A stretch of 64,000 nt of DNA from Amycolatopsis deserti (GTDB lineage Bacteria > Actinomycetota > Actinomycetes > Mycobacteriales > Pseudonocardiaceae), in the NCBI RefSeq assembly GCF_014653945.1, contig NZ_BNAU01000001.1, forward strand, positions 1-64,000. Direction: 5' to 3'. Positions 18,885 to 27,332 of this stretch are shown here, piece by piece; the stretch's first letter is position 1, and each line of letters begins with the position of its first letter. Both the position numbers and the translations under genes were made by a program. Under the pieces are notes generated by a model. The model was not told the DNA's origin, searched no databases, and saw only the letters and a list, made by a program, of their open reading frames with translations.

Positions 18885-20348
18885 ATGGCGAGCAACGAGA
18901 TGACGATCCCGCGGCCGGTGAACTACATCGCCGACGAGTGGAGCGAATGCGCGGCGGTCGAGGACACCTGGAACCTCGACCCCAACACACGCGAACCCCT
19001 GCACCGCACGGTCACGACCGCACCCGCCGACCTGGAGCGCGCGCTGCGGCACGCCGAGCGCGTGTACGACATCGGCCGCTGGGACGACGACGCCCGGCGC
19101 GAGCGCGCCGAGATGCTCGACCGCGTCGCCGCGATCGTCGAGACCCGCGCCGAGGACATCGCCCGCACGGACTCGCTGACCAGCGGCACGCCCATCAGCG
19201 TCACCCGCGCGGTCGCGGCGTTCCTGCCGGCGCGGATCCGGGCCGCGGCGGCGGATCTGGTGACCATCCCGCGCGTCACCGCGCTGGCGGCCGGCGGCCG
19301 CGACGTCCGCCTGCACAAGGTGCCGTGGGGGCCGGCCGCGATCCTCACCCCGTGGAACGGCCCGAGCTTCATCCCCGCGGCCAAGGTCACCAGCGCGATC
19401 GCGGCGGGCTGTCCCGTCATCCTCAAGCCCTCGGAGCACGCGCCGAGCAGCGCGCAGATCATCGTCGAGTGCTTCGTCGAGGCCGGCCTGCCCAGCGGCG
19501 CGCTGCAGCTGGTGCACGGCGGCGGTGACGTGGGCGCCCGGCTGACGGCCGACCCGCGCGTCAAGATCGTGTCGTTCACCGGCGGACCGGGGGCCGGCCG
19601 GGCCATCGCGCGGGCCGCCGCCGAGGACTTCAAGGTCCTGCAACTGGAGCTGGGCGGCAACAACCCGGCGCTGGTGCTGGACGACGCCGACCTCGACGTC
19701 ACCGCCGACGGGATCCTCGACGGCATGACCAAGCTCAACGGCCAGTGGTGCGAGGGGCCGGGCAAGGTCCTCGTCCACCGCACGCTGGCCGACCCCCTCC
19801 TCGAGGCGCTGACCGTGCGGATCGCCAAGCTCGTGGTCGGTCACTCCCTGGACGAGGGCGCCGAGATCGGCCCGATCTCCAACGCGCCGCACTTCCAGAC
19901 CCTGCGGAGCCGGATCGAGGGGCTGCGTGCCCTCGGGGCGAGCATCCGGCAGCCCGCCCGGCTGCCCGGCCTCGGCGGTTTCTTCCTGTCGCCGACGATC
20001 GCCGCCGGCGCCGATCCCGCCCGGGCCACCGCGGAGCTGTTCGGTCCGATCGTCTCGCTGCACGCCGTGGACTCCGCCGAGGAGGCGTTGCGCATCGCCA
20101 ACGCTCATCCCTCGGGCCTGGACGCCTACGTGTTCGGCGCCGACACCGACCGCGCGATCGACATCGGCTCCCGCATCGTGGCCGGCGAGGTGCGCGTCAA
20201 CGGCGCCAAGCTCGCCGACCTCGGTGACGACTCGGCGCAGAGCTTCTGGGGTCCGGCCGGCATCGGCGGGCACGGACCGGCCGAATCGGTGCGGGTCTTC
20301 TGCGGCGACCGGGTCGTCGGCGTCGACTCGCCCGATCTGCCGCTGTGA
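18885..20348 (+). CDS. Aldehyde dehydrogenase
   Basis: 487 residues of the NAD(P)-dependent ALDH superfamily. The substrate-cofactor motif is TPWNGPSFIPAAKV, the general-base glutamate lies in LELGGNNP (near residue 255), and the catalytic cysteine in GQWCEGPG (near residue 288). The sequence is divergent, with GQWCEGP in place of GQxC(T/I)A. It oxidises an aldehyde to the carboxylate used by the CoA ligase, or acts like PuuC on a gamma-glutamyl amino-aldehyde. ATG 18885 follows GCGGAGGGAA. It is the last gene of the plus-strand operon and its end abuts the convergent TetR gene. Confidence 0.9.
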   Translation: MASNEMTIPRPVNYIADEWSECAAVEDTWNLDPNTREPLHRTVTTAPADLERALRHAERVYDIGRWDDDARRERAEMLDRVAAIVETRAEDIARTDSLTSGTPISVTRAVAAFLPARIRAAAADLVTIPRVTALAAGGRDVRLHKVPWGPAAILTPWNGPSFIPAAKVTSAIAAGCPVILKPSEHAPSSAQIIVECFVEAGLPSGALQLVHGGGDVGARLTADPRVKIVSFTGGPGAGRAIARAAAEDFKVLQLELGGNNPALVLDDADLDVTADGILDGMTKLNGQWCEGPGKVLVHRTLADPLLEALTVRIAKLVVGHSLDEGAEIGPISNAPHFQTLRSRIEGLRALGASIRQPARLPGLGGFFLSPTIAAGADPARATAELFGPIVSLHAVDSAEEALRIANAHPSGLDAYVFGADTDRAIDIGSRIVAGEVRVNGAKLADLGDDSAQSFWGPAGIGGHGPAESVRVFCGDRVVGVDSPDLPL

Positions 20349-20352
20349 CGGT

Positions 20353-20961
20353 TCAGGTGGCCGCGGGTGCGGTGCCGAGCCGGGCCGCGAGCCAGCTGTC
20401 GAGCACCGAGACGGTGACCTCCATCTGCTCCACCGCGACGGCGCGATCCCCGTAGGTGTACCAGTTCACGGCGAAACCGTCGGCCAAGGTGGCGATCACG
20501 TACGCGATCTGCTCGATCGTCTCCGGTTCGACCGGGTGGTCCGAGCGGGCGGCGCGGAGCGTGGCGCGCAGGGTGTCCAGTGCCTGGTCGTACACCGCGA
20601 TGCCGCGGCTTCCGTGCTGGCGCCGCGCCCAGGTGACCAGTTCCATCGCCGCCGCGGCGAAGTTGGGGGAGTCGAGGTAGAACTCCATGATCCCGCGCAG
20701 CACCCGGCGGGCGGTGTCCGTCAGGTCGCCGTGCGGGTCGTTGGCGATGATGACCTCGCGGTACTGGCCGGCCACGTAGTCGTAGACGTCGGCGAAGAGG
20801 TCTTCCTTGGAGTCGTAGCAGTAGTGCAGCATCGCCAGGTTCGCCTGGGCCTGCTCGGCGATCCGCCGGGTCGTCGCGCCCTCGATGCCGTGGGTCGCGA
20901 TGACTTCCACGGCGGCCTTGATGAAGTCGCTACGCCGTTGTGCGGCGGAGATCCGTGGCAC
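20353..20961 (-). CDS. TetR-family regulator of the amine island
   Basis: 202 residues from GTG 20961, chosen because GGGAGGG lies five bases upstream. An in-frame ATG at 20988 has no ribosome site. The N-terminal helix-turn-helix reads AAVEVIATHGIEGATTRRIAEQAQANLAMLHYCYDSKEDLF (given here as the domain at residues 13-53), followed by a helical ligand domain. It diverges from the membrane-protein gene. The gap between them carries TGATTAAGTCAA and GACTAACT, both also found upstream of the permease and ligase operons, so it probably represses all of them until an inducer binds. Confidence 0.92.
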   Translation of the reverse strand: MPRISAAQRRSDFIKAAVEVIATHGIEGATTRRIAEQAQANLAMLHYCYDSKEDLFADVYDYVAGQYREVIIANDPHGDLTDTARRVLRGIMEFYLDSPNFAAAAMELVTWARRQHGSRGIAVYDQALDTLRATLRAARSDHPVEPETIEQIAYVIATLADGFAVNWYTYGDRAVAVEQMEVTVSVLDSWLAARLGTAPAAT

Positions 20962-20999
20962 GAGGCCCTCCCAAGTGCGCGCCCACATAGTTGGACGTT

Positions 21000-21075
21000 T
21001 GATTAAGTCAACGCCAGCCTACCAGCCGCAGGGGCGGCACATTCTTAGTCAAACAACTTGATCGGACGACTAACT
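21000..21075. promoter_or_regulatory. Putative TetR operators between regulator and membrane-protein genes
   Basis: TGATTAAGTCAA at 21000-21011 and a bipartite element with TTAGTC (21045-21050) and GACTAACT (21068-21075) copy the elements at 12348 and 12485. They lie on both sides of the divergent promoter, consistent with autoregulation plus control of the downstream pair. Confidence 0.6.
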
Positions 21076-21147
21076 TCGTCTACCTTATGAGGTGGATCAC
21101 AAACCGCCTCGCGTACCCGAATTCACGAACCCGAAGGAATCACTGCC

Positions 21148-21834
21148 ATGAAGGACCTGCTCTTCATGCTGGCCGATCTCTGGATGATCTTCGCCGGCTT
21201 CTTCTTCGGCTGGAAGTTCATCCGGCGCTTCGGCAACTACCTGCTCGGTCTGGAGTGGATGGTCGTCGCCACGTCGGGCTCGAACTTCCTCCTCTGGGCG
21301 CTGCTGGGCGGACACGAAGACAGCGTGCTGTACGACATCGCGTACTTCTTCGACGCCTTCTCGCGATCCGTCGGCATCACGCTGATCCTCGTGATGGGCC
21401 TGATGCGGGTGACGCACCGGTACAAGCCGAGCGTCGCGGTCGATGTCGGTGTGTTCGCCCTGGCCGCCGTGGCCGGGCTGTACCTCCAGCAGTTCCGTCC
21501 TCCCGTGTTCCACGCCGGCCCGGCGACGTTCTACGTCGTGGTCAACGCCCTGACGACCCTCTTCCTGGCCTACTTCACGTGGCGGGTCTGGAAGGCCGGC
21601 GCCGCGGGGCACGCGTTCGCTCTCGGGCTGGTGTCCCTGGCCGGCTCGGCGATCGCGATCATCTACGACTTCTTCCCGCTCGCCGGCGACGACGCGCACC
21701 GGACGATCTTCTACACCGCCGCACTCGCCACGTGGGGCACGCAGATGTGCGTGTGCTACCTCGCTTACCGCGCCCTGCACGTCCGCACCGTGGCCACGGG
21801 CGTGGAACCGGCCGCGCACGCCGCCCGGGCCTGA
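21148..21834 (+). CDS. Uncharacterised multi-pass membrane protein
   Basis: 228 residues with about seven hydrophobic helices and short loops. Notable are an N-terminal amphipathic start (MKDLLFMLADLWMIFAGFFFGW) and aromatic-rich helices. I do not recognise a transporter signature or family. It is followed 11 bases later by a PuuB-like FAD oxidase and shares a promoter region with the TetR regulator, so it may be an uptake, export or electron-transfer partner of the oxidase (inference). Confidence 0.8.
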   Translation: MKDLLFMLADLWMIFAGFFFGWKFIRRFGNYLLGLEWMVVATSGSNFLLWALLGGHEDSVLYDIAYFFDAFSRSVGITLILVMGLMRVTHRYKPSVAVDVGVFALAAVAGLYLQQFRPPVFHAGPATFYVVVNALTTLFLAYFTWRVWKAGAAGHAFALGLVSLAGSAIAIIYDFFPLAGDDAHRTIFYTAALATWGTQMCVCYLAYRALHVRTVATGVEPAAHAARA

Positions 21835-21845
21835 GGAGCACCGAC

Positions 21846-23204
21846 ATGAAGACCGGCAACGTTTCCTACGCCACCTTCAGCGGCTGGGTCGATCCGCCCG
21901 CGGACGTCCGGCCCGCCCTGGCCGGTGATCTCTCCTGCCGGATCGCGGTCGTCGGCGGCGGCCTCGGCGGCATGTCGACCGCACTCCGGCTGACCGAACG
22001 CGGTCACGACGTGGTGCTGCTGGAGGGCGAGTTCTGCGGACACGGCTCCAGCTCCCGCAACGCCGGGCAACTGGCCGGCGCTCCGGGCGGCGACCTGCAA
22101 CTGCTCAACCTGCTCTTCCGGCGGAAGATGCCCGGCATGGTCCGGCTCGCCGAGCACGCCGCGCACCACGTGGAAGACCTCATCAAGACGCACGGCATCG
22201 ACTGCGACTACGAACCGGTCGGCAACTGCTTCGCGGCCGTGTCGCGCGGACAGCTGGGCCGGGTGCGCCGGGTGGCCCGGATCCTGGAGCGCGCCGGCGG
22301 TCACGTGGAACTGGGCACCAGCGAGGAACTCGGCATCCCGCGCGGGTTCCTCGGCGGGATGCGCGAGGTGGTCGGCGGGATGATGAACCCGGGCAAGTTC
22401 ACCCTGGGCGTGCGCCGGGCACTGCTCGCCTCGTCGGCGCGGGTCTTCGAGCAGACCAAGGTCACCGACGTGGCCCGCGACGACGGTCGGGTCGTCCTCA
22501 CCACCCCGCACGGGCGGGTCCGGGCGGAGAAGGTGGTGCTGGCGACCAACGCCTTCGCCGGCGAATGGGACATCACGCCGAAGCACCTGTCCGTGCCCAT
22601 CTGGGTCGCCGAGGCCGAGACCGAGCCGATCGACCGCGACCGCCTGGCCGCGCTGGGCTGGACCAGCCGGTCGGGACTGGTGACGCAGCACGCCATCATG
22701 GAGAACTACCGGCTGACACCGCGTAACACCATCGTGTTCGGCGTCCGGCGGCTCGAGCGGGGCACGACCTACCCGCTGCCGCGGAAGACGCCCGACCCGG
22801 CGCTGGTGGCGGAACTCGCCGAAGCGTTCGCGACGCGGTTCCCGGCACTGGCGGATGTCGCCGTGGAGCGCGCCTGGGGCGGGTGGATCGCGATCACCCC
22901 GACGATGCTCCCGGTCGCCGGGCAGATCGGCGACAGCGTCTTCTACTCGATCGCGTGCAACGGCCACGGCCTGGCGCAGGCGCCGTACGTCGGTTCCCTC
23001 CTCGCGGACCTGATCGTCGACGGAAAGCGGCCCGCGGACCTGGACGTCCTGTGGGCGCGGGAACCGAAGTTCCCGCGCCCGATGATGATGAGCCGCCTGG
23101 GACTGCGCGCCATCTGGGCCATCGACCGCTTCAACGACCGCATCAACGGAAGCCGCCGCAACGCCCGGCGCGGTGCGGCTCAGCTCACCAGCCCCTGGCG
23201 GTAG
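21846..23204 (+). CDS. FAD-dependent oxidoreductase (DAO/PuuB-like amine oxidase)
   Basis: 452 residues of the D-amino-acid-oxidase/PuuB fold: FAD motif VVGGGLGGMSTALRL near residue 33, EGEFCGHGSSSRNAGQ binding the flavin, and a C-terminal ITPTMLPVAGQIGDSVFYSIACNGHG segment (described as residues about 365-390). PuuB relatives oxidise gamma-glutamylputrescine or N-substituted amino acids to aldehydes plus H2O2. With the ligase, amidohydrolase and aldehyde dehydrogenase nearby it completes a gamma-glutamyl amine pathway. Its 3' end overlaps the convergent response regulator by 25 bases. Confidence 0.88.
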   Translation: MKTGNVSYATFSGWVDPPADVRPALAGDLSCRIAVVGGGLGGMSTALRLTERGHDVVLLEGEFCGHGSSSRNAGQLAGAPGGDLQLLNLLFRRKMPGMVRLAEHAAHHVEDLIKTHGIDCDYEPVGNCFAAVSRGQLGRVRRVARILERAGGHVELGTSEELGIPRGFLGGMREVVGGMMNPGKFTLGVRRALLASSARVFEQTKVTDVARDDGRVVLTTPHGRVRAEKVVLATNAFAGEWDITPKHLSVPIWVAEAETEPIDRDRLAALGWTSRSGLVTQHAIMENYRLTPRNTIVFGVRRLERGTTYPLPRKTPDPALVAELAEAFATRFPALADVAVERAWGGWIAITPTMLPVAGQIGDSVFYSIACNGHGLAQAPYVGSLLADLIVDGKRPADLDVLWAREPKFPRPMMMSRLGLRAIWAIDRFNDRINGSRRNARRGAAQLTSPWR

Positions 23205-23824
23205 GCGTGGACGACGGCCTGCAGGCCGAGTTTGGCGAGGATCCGCGACACGTAGGTCTTCACGGTTTCCGGGCTGATCACCAGCGCCGCGGCGATCTCG
23301 CTGTTGGACAGGCCCTCGGCGATCAGGCGCAGCACTTCCCGTCCGCGCGGGGTCAGCGGTGACTCGCCCGGTTCCTCCGCGGGCCGGATCCGCGCGGCGA
23401 ACCGGCCGACCAGCCGGCGCGTCACCTCGGGCGCCAGCAACGCCGCTCCCGAGGCCACGGTGCGGATGCCGTGCAGCAGCTGGCCCGGCGGGGCGTCCTT
23501 GAGCAGGAACCCGCTGGCGCCCGCGCGCAACGCCTCGTACACGTACTCGTCGAGGTTGAACGTGGTCACCACGAGCACCTTGACCGGGTGGGCCACGCCG
23601 GCCCCGGCCAGCAGCCGGGTCGCTTCGATACCGTCCAGCCCCGGCATCCGCACGTCCATCACCACCACGTCCGGGCGAAGCCGGCCGGCGAGGTCGACGG
23701 CGGTGCGCCCGTCGCCGCACTCGCCGGCCACCTCCAGGCCGGGCTGGGCGTCGATGATCGTGGTGAACCCGGTGCGGATCAGCGCCTGGTCGTCGCACAC
23801 CAGGACGCGGACCGGTGCGGTCAC
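23180..23824 (-). CDS. NarL/LuxR-type response regulator
   Basis: 214 residues. A receiver domain carries the acidic pocket VCDDQ, the phospho-acceptor Asp in VVVMDVRMPGLDG (near residue 54), and Lys in GFLLKDAPP. A C-terminal LuxR helix-turn-helix (LTPRGREVLRLIAEGLSN) follows. The GTG start at 23824 overlaps the stop of the upstream kinase (GTGA), a typical two-component pair. The kinase appears broken, so phosphorylation may come from another source. Targets are not evident here. Confidence 0.93.
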   Translation of the reverse strand: MTAPVRVLVCDDQALIRTGFTTIIDAQPGLEVAGECGDGRTAVDLAGRLRPDVVVMDVRMPGLDGIEATRLLAGAGVAHPVKVLVVTTFNLDEYVYEALRAGASGFLLKDAPPGQLLHGIRTVASGAALLAPEVTRRLVGRFAARIRPAEEPGESPLTPRGREVLRLIAEGLSNSEIAAALVISPETVKTYVSRILAKLGLQAVVHAYRQGLVS

Positions 23825-24631
23825 GACGCGCTGCCCACGGGAATGCGGGCCCGCACCACGAATCCGCCGTCGTCGCGCCCGCCGGCCGTGAACTCGCCGC
23901 CGAGCACGCCGACCCGTTCGCCGAGCCCGGCCAGACCGCGGCCGCTGCCGCCGACGGTGCCGGGTGACCCCGCCCCGTCCTCCACGGTGATCTCCCGGTC
24001 GCTGTGTCGCACGTGGACAGTGGTGCGGCTGCCGTGCGCGTACTTCAGCGCGTTCGTCAAGGCTTCCTGCACCACACGGTATGCCGTCGCGCCGGCGGCG
24101 CCGGTGGCCGGGCCGCCGTCTTCGGTGAACTCCACCGGCTGGCCGGCTCGCCGGGTCCGCTCGACGAGGGTGCGCAGATCGCCCGCGGTTCGAGGCTCGG
24201 GGTCGAGCACGTCGAGCAGCTGACGCAGGTCGGCGATGGCCCGCCGGCCCGAGCCGGTGACCGCGGACAGGGCTTGGTCGAGGCGCTCCGGCGAGCCGGT
24301 CAGGTACCGCGCCGCCTCGGTCTGCACGACCATCGCGGTCACGTGGTGGGTCACCACGTCGTGGAGTTCGCGGCCGATGCGCGTGCGTTCCGCGGCGCGG
24401 GTGGTCTCGGCGACGTGGCGGCGGCGCTCCGCCTCCGCGGCCCGGGACTGCCGCAGCCAGCTCCCGACGCCCCACGCGAGAACCAGGGCCAGGCACGTCC
24501 CCGAGCTGGGTGCCGTTGCTGTGCAGCGCCGGCAGCGAAGCCGCCGCCAGCAGCAGCGCGACGGGGGCGTCCCGGACCGTGACGTCGAACCGTCGCCACC
24601 GCTCGGTGCTGCGCCGAATTACGGGAGGAGG
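23821..24631 (-). pseudogene. Histidine kinase, frameshifted and internally deleted
   Basis: The 3' part encodes a HisKA_3 kinase: phospho-acceptor His in RIGRELHDVVTHH, HATPase motifs NALKYAHG and GRGLAGLGERV, ending at 23821. Reading upstream, the frame gives LALVLAWGVGSWLRQSRAA. Near 24495 the coding signal switches frame to RWRRFDVTVRDAPVALLLAAAS, the usual start of such sensors. Most membrane helices between these parts are missing, and the first frame meets a stop (24632-24634) without ATG, GTG or TTG. I infer a deletion with a frameshift; a truncated soluble kinase from GTG 24357 remains possible. Confidence 0.7.
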
Positions 24632-24796
24632 TTATCGGCCAGGGCGCCGCCCCCGGCGCCGGGTCGTCGTCCCCCGTGCGAGCTACCCGCGGATGTCCAC
24701 GCCGTGGTGACGACACCGGGCCCCGGAAGCCCTAGCTTTCCAGGCGCCCGCGGCGGTTCGCTGCGGCGCCTCGGACGAACCACCACGGAGTGACGC

Positions 24797-25599
24797 ATGT
24801 TCCGCACTGTCAAGGCATCCGCCGCCGTCGCCGTGTTGTGCGCCGTGGCCGGATCGGTGCTCGCCGGATGCGACGAGGCCCCGGATTCCGCGGAGCCGGC
24901 GCCGATCTCCGGCACCGTGAAGATCACCGTCGAGGGCCGGTCGGTGAACGTGTCGTGCTCGGGAACCGCGGCCGGGGACCGGCCGGTCGTCGTGCTGATG
25001 GCCGGGCTGGGCGATGGTCTGGACAAGATGGCCGGCCTCCAGCAGACGCTGAGCGCGCGGGGCCGGGTGTGTTCCTACGACCGGCTCGGGGAAGGCGCGA
25101 GCGACCAGCCGGCGGGCCCGCAGACCTTCGACAGTGCCGGGAAGGTGCTGACCGGGGTGCTGGAGCAGGTCGCCGGCGGGCAGCCGGCCGTGCTGGCCGG
25201 GCATTCCCTGGGCGGGCTGATCGCCGCCCGGTACGCCCCCGCGCACCGGGACCGGGTCGCCGGGCTGGTCCTGGTGGACGCCACCCCGTCGACCATCGTC
25301 GCCGACACCACGACGATCATCCCGGAGTCCGCCCGGGAGGTCGCCGGCGGAACCGACCGCCCCGTCCTGGATGGGCGGTGGAGGTGATCCAGCACGGGCA
25401 GCCGTACCTGGCCGCCGCCGTACCCGGCTACGGTCCCGCCCTGGAGCAGGCGTAGGCGGACGGGCAGCGCAAGTGGCTCGACCTGTCCACGAGCAGCAAC
25501 GCCACCACGGCGACCGGCAGCGGCCACTACGTCTACGTCGACCAGGCCGACGTGGTGGTGCAGGCGATCCAGCGCGTGACCGCGGAGACGCAGGGCTGA
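24797..25599 (+). pseudogene. Lipoprotein alpha/beta hydrolase, inactivated
   Basis: Starts well: a lipoprotein signal ending in VLAGC, then a hydrolase fold with VLMAGLGDG, SYDRLGEGASD and the nucleophile elbow AGHSLGG. The first frame ends at 25387. The rest of the family sequence continues in another frame from about 25375 (VIQHGQPYLAAAVPGYGP), is cut by TAG at 25453, and resumes to TGA at 25597 with the catalytic-His motif GSGHYVYVDQAD. The TAG sits where tryptophan (TGG) is expected before ADGQRKW. At least one frameshift and one nonsense change are therefore present. Confidence 0.75.
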
Positions 25600-25676
25600 A
25601 CCGCACCGCAGGACGCGCCACGGCAGCTTCCCCCGGGCGGGAGGTCACCGTCGGGACTCCCGCCCGGGGCGCGGGC

Positions 25677-26450
25677 TCACAGGCCGGAGCCGCCGGTCGC
25701 GTCGATCACCTTGCCGGTCACCCAGCGCGCGTCGTCCGAGGCGAGGAACGCCACCACGTCGGCCACGTCCTCCGGCCGGCCGACGCGGCCCAGTGCGGCC
25801 ACGGATGCCGCGTGGGCCTCGGCCTCCGGGTTGCCCCGCAGCCACCCCGCGTTGACGTCGGTGTCGATGATCCCGGGCGCGACCGAGTTCGCGGTGATGC
25901 CCCGGGGGCCCAGCTCCTTGGCGAGGTTGCGGGTGAAGTTGTCCAGGGCGCTCTTGGTCGCGCCGTAGGCGATGGCCTCCGGCATGGCGAGGTGAGCCGC
26001 GCCGCTGGAGATGTTGATGATCCGGCCGGCGTCGCGCAGCCGCTTCAGTCCTTCTTGGACGATGAAGAACGGCGCCCGCACGTTCACGGCGAAGACCTCG
26101 TCGAACCCGTCCTCGGTCAGCGATGCCAGGTCCGCGCTGCGTCCGATGCCGGCGTTGTTGACGATGATGTCGACGACCGGCTCGGGTGCGTGGTGGCGGA
26201 TCTGGGCGTCGAAGCCCGACCACAGGGCGGCGGCGTCGCCGCGACGGCCCAGCGGCGCGTGGAGGGCGAAGGCCTGGCCGCCGTCCTTGCGGATGCGCTC
26301 CACGATGTCGTGCGCCGCGGCCTCGTCGCGGGCGTAGGTCAGCGCGACGACGGCGCCGTCCTGGGCCAGCCGCTGCGCGATCGCCCGCCCGATGCCCCTG
26401 CTGCCCCCGGTGACCAGCGCGATCTTGCCCTCGAGCCGCTGCGTTCCCAT
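25677..26450 (-). CDS. Short-chain dehydrogenase/reductase
   Basis: 257 residues, classical SDR. The cofactor motif is TGGSRGIG near residue 14, then NNAG, catalytic Ser in INISSGAA and Tyr/Lys in YGATK, ending with VTGKVIDATGG. The basic residues after the glycine loop are compatible with NADPH. Substrate unknown. It diverges from a TetR gene, and an inverted repeat in the 86-base gap suggests direct control by that regulator. Confidence 0.92.
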   Translation of the reverse strand: MGTQRLEGKIALVTGGSRGIGRAIAQRLAQDGAVVALTYARDEAAAHDIVERIRKDGGQAFALHAPLGRRGDAAALWSGFDAQIRHHAPEPVVDIIVNNAGIGRSADLASLTEDGFDEVFAVNVRAPFFIVQEGLKRLRDAGRIINISSGAAHLAMPEAIAYGATKSALDNFTRNLAKELGPRGITANSVAPGIIDTDVNAGWLRGNPEAEAHAASVAALGRVGRPEDVADVVAFLASDDARWVTGKVIDATGGSGL

Positions 26451-26475
26451 GGTCGTTGACCGCCTTCCTTTGTTG

Positions 26476-26522
26476 AGTGATCGACCAACAAAGACGATAG
26501 CACGATTTTTTGGTCGGTCACT
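26476..26522. promoter_or_regulatory. Inverted-repeat operator between SDR and TetR genes
   Basis: AGTGATCGACCAA (26476-26488) and TTGGTCGGTCACT (26510-26522) form a 13-bp inverted repeat with one mismatch, separated by 21 AT-rich bases. It lies in the divergent promoter, as expected for a self-regulating TetR. Confidence 0.65.
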
Positions 26523-26536
26523 CTAAAATGTGACGC

Positions 26537-27151
26537 ATGGCTGAGAAACCGAAGCGCGGCCGCCCGCGCACCTTCGACCGCGCCGCCGCGGTCGGCGCCG
26601 CCATGCGCCTGTTCTGGGAGCGGGGCTACGAAGGCGTGTCCATCGGCGAGTTGACCGAGGCGATGGGCATCCGGTCGGGGAGCCTGTACGCGGCCTTCGG
26701 GGACAAGAAGTCCCTGTTCGAGGAGGTCGTCGAGGCCTACGGGCGGACAGCTGTCGGCGGCTTCGCGGGTGCGGCCCTGCGCGAGGAGCCCACCGCGTAC
26801 CGGGCGTTCGCGCGCATCCTCCGGGAGGCCGCGGTCATCTACCCCGACCCCGAACACCCGGCCGGCTGCCTGGCGATGAGCGCGGCGATCAACGTCACTC
26901 CCCAGGACACCGAAGTGCGCGCGTTCCTCCGCGATCTGCGCAACCGGAACGTGGCGGGGTTCGAGGCCCGGCTGCGGGAGGCGCAGCGGGCGGGGGAGCT
27001 GCCCGCCGAGGCGAGCCCGCGCGACCTGGCGGAGTACTTCGCGACCGTCCTCCAGGGACTCTCACAACGAGCCCAGGACGGCGCGACCGCGACCCAGCTG
27101 ACCGCGGTGGCCGAGCTGGCGCTGGCCGCCTGGCCGGCCGCGCCACGCTGA
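26537..27151 (+). CDS. TetR-family regulator (divergent to SDR)
   Basis: 204 residues. A basic N-terminus GRPRTFD leads into the helix-turn-helix (AAMRLFWERGYEGVSIGELTEAMGI and GSLYAAFGDKKSLF, residues about 20-62). A C-terminal domain of the kind seen in small-molecule-responsive TetR proteins follows (CLAMSAAINV). It likely represses the SDR gene and itself through the 26476 repeat. Confidence 0.92.
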   Translation: MAEKPKRGRPRTFDRAAAVGAAMRLFWERGYEGVSIGELTEAMGIRSGSLYAAFGDKKSLFEEVVEAYGRTAVGGFAGAALREEPTAYRAFARILREAAVIYPDPEHPAGCLAMSAAINVTPQDTEVRAFLRDLRNRNVAGFEARLREAQRAGELPAEASPRDLAEYFATVLQGLSQRAQDGATATQLTAVAELALAAWPAAPR

Positions 27152-27179
27152 GCAGCCCATCCGCACCGACTACGACCGC

Positions 27180-27330
27180 CGCTGTGCTCCGGGCCCGCTG
27201 GACCGGCGACGCCGAACAACCGGTGGTGATGCCTGGCACGAAGCCGAGCACGCCGACGAGGAGGAACACGGCGCCGACGGCGTGGCGCCCGGCCTGGAGT
27301 GCCGGCCGGGCGCCACGCGGTCGGTGCCGT
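27180..27330 (-). pseudogene. Possible DUF4383 membrane-protein remnant
   Basis: One minus-strand frame reads HAVGAVFLLVGVLGFVPGITT, characteristic of the first helix of DUF4383 proteins. About 10 residues later another frame gives HRLFGVAGPAG, resembling the later HLLFGVAGL helix. The parts are in different frames, with the intervening helix missing and no credible start. It looks like a deletion relic filling the gap between the TetR and fasciclin genes. Confidence 0.4.
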
Positions 27331-27332
27331 GA

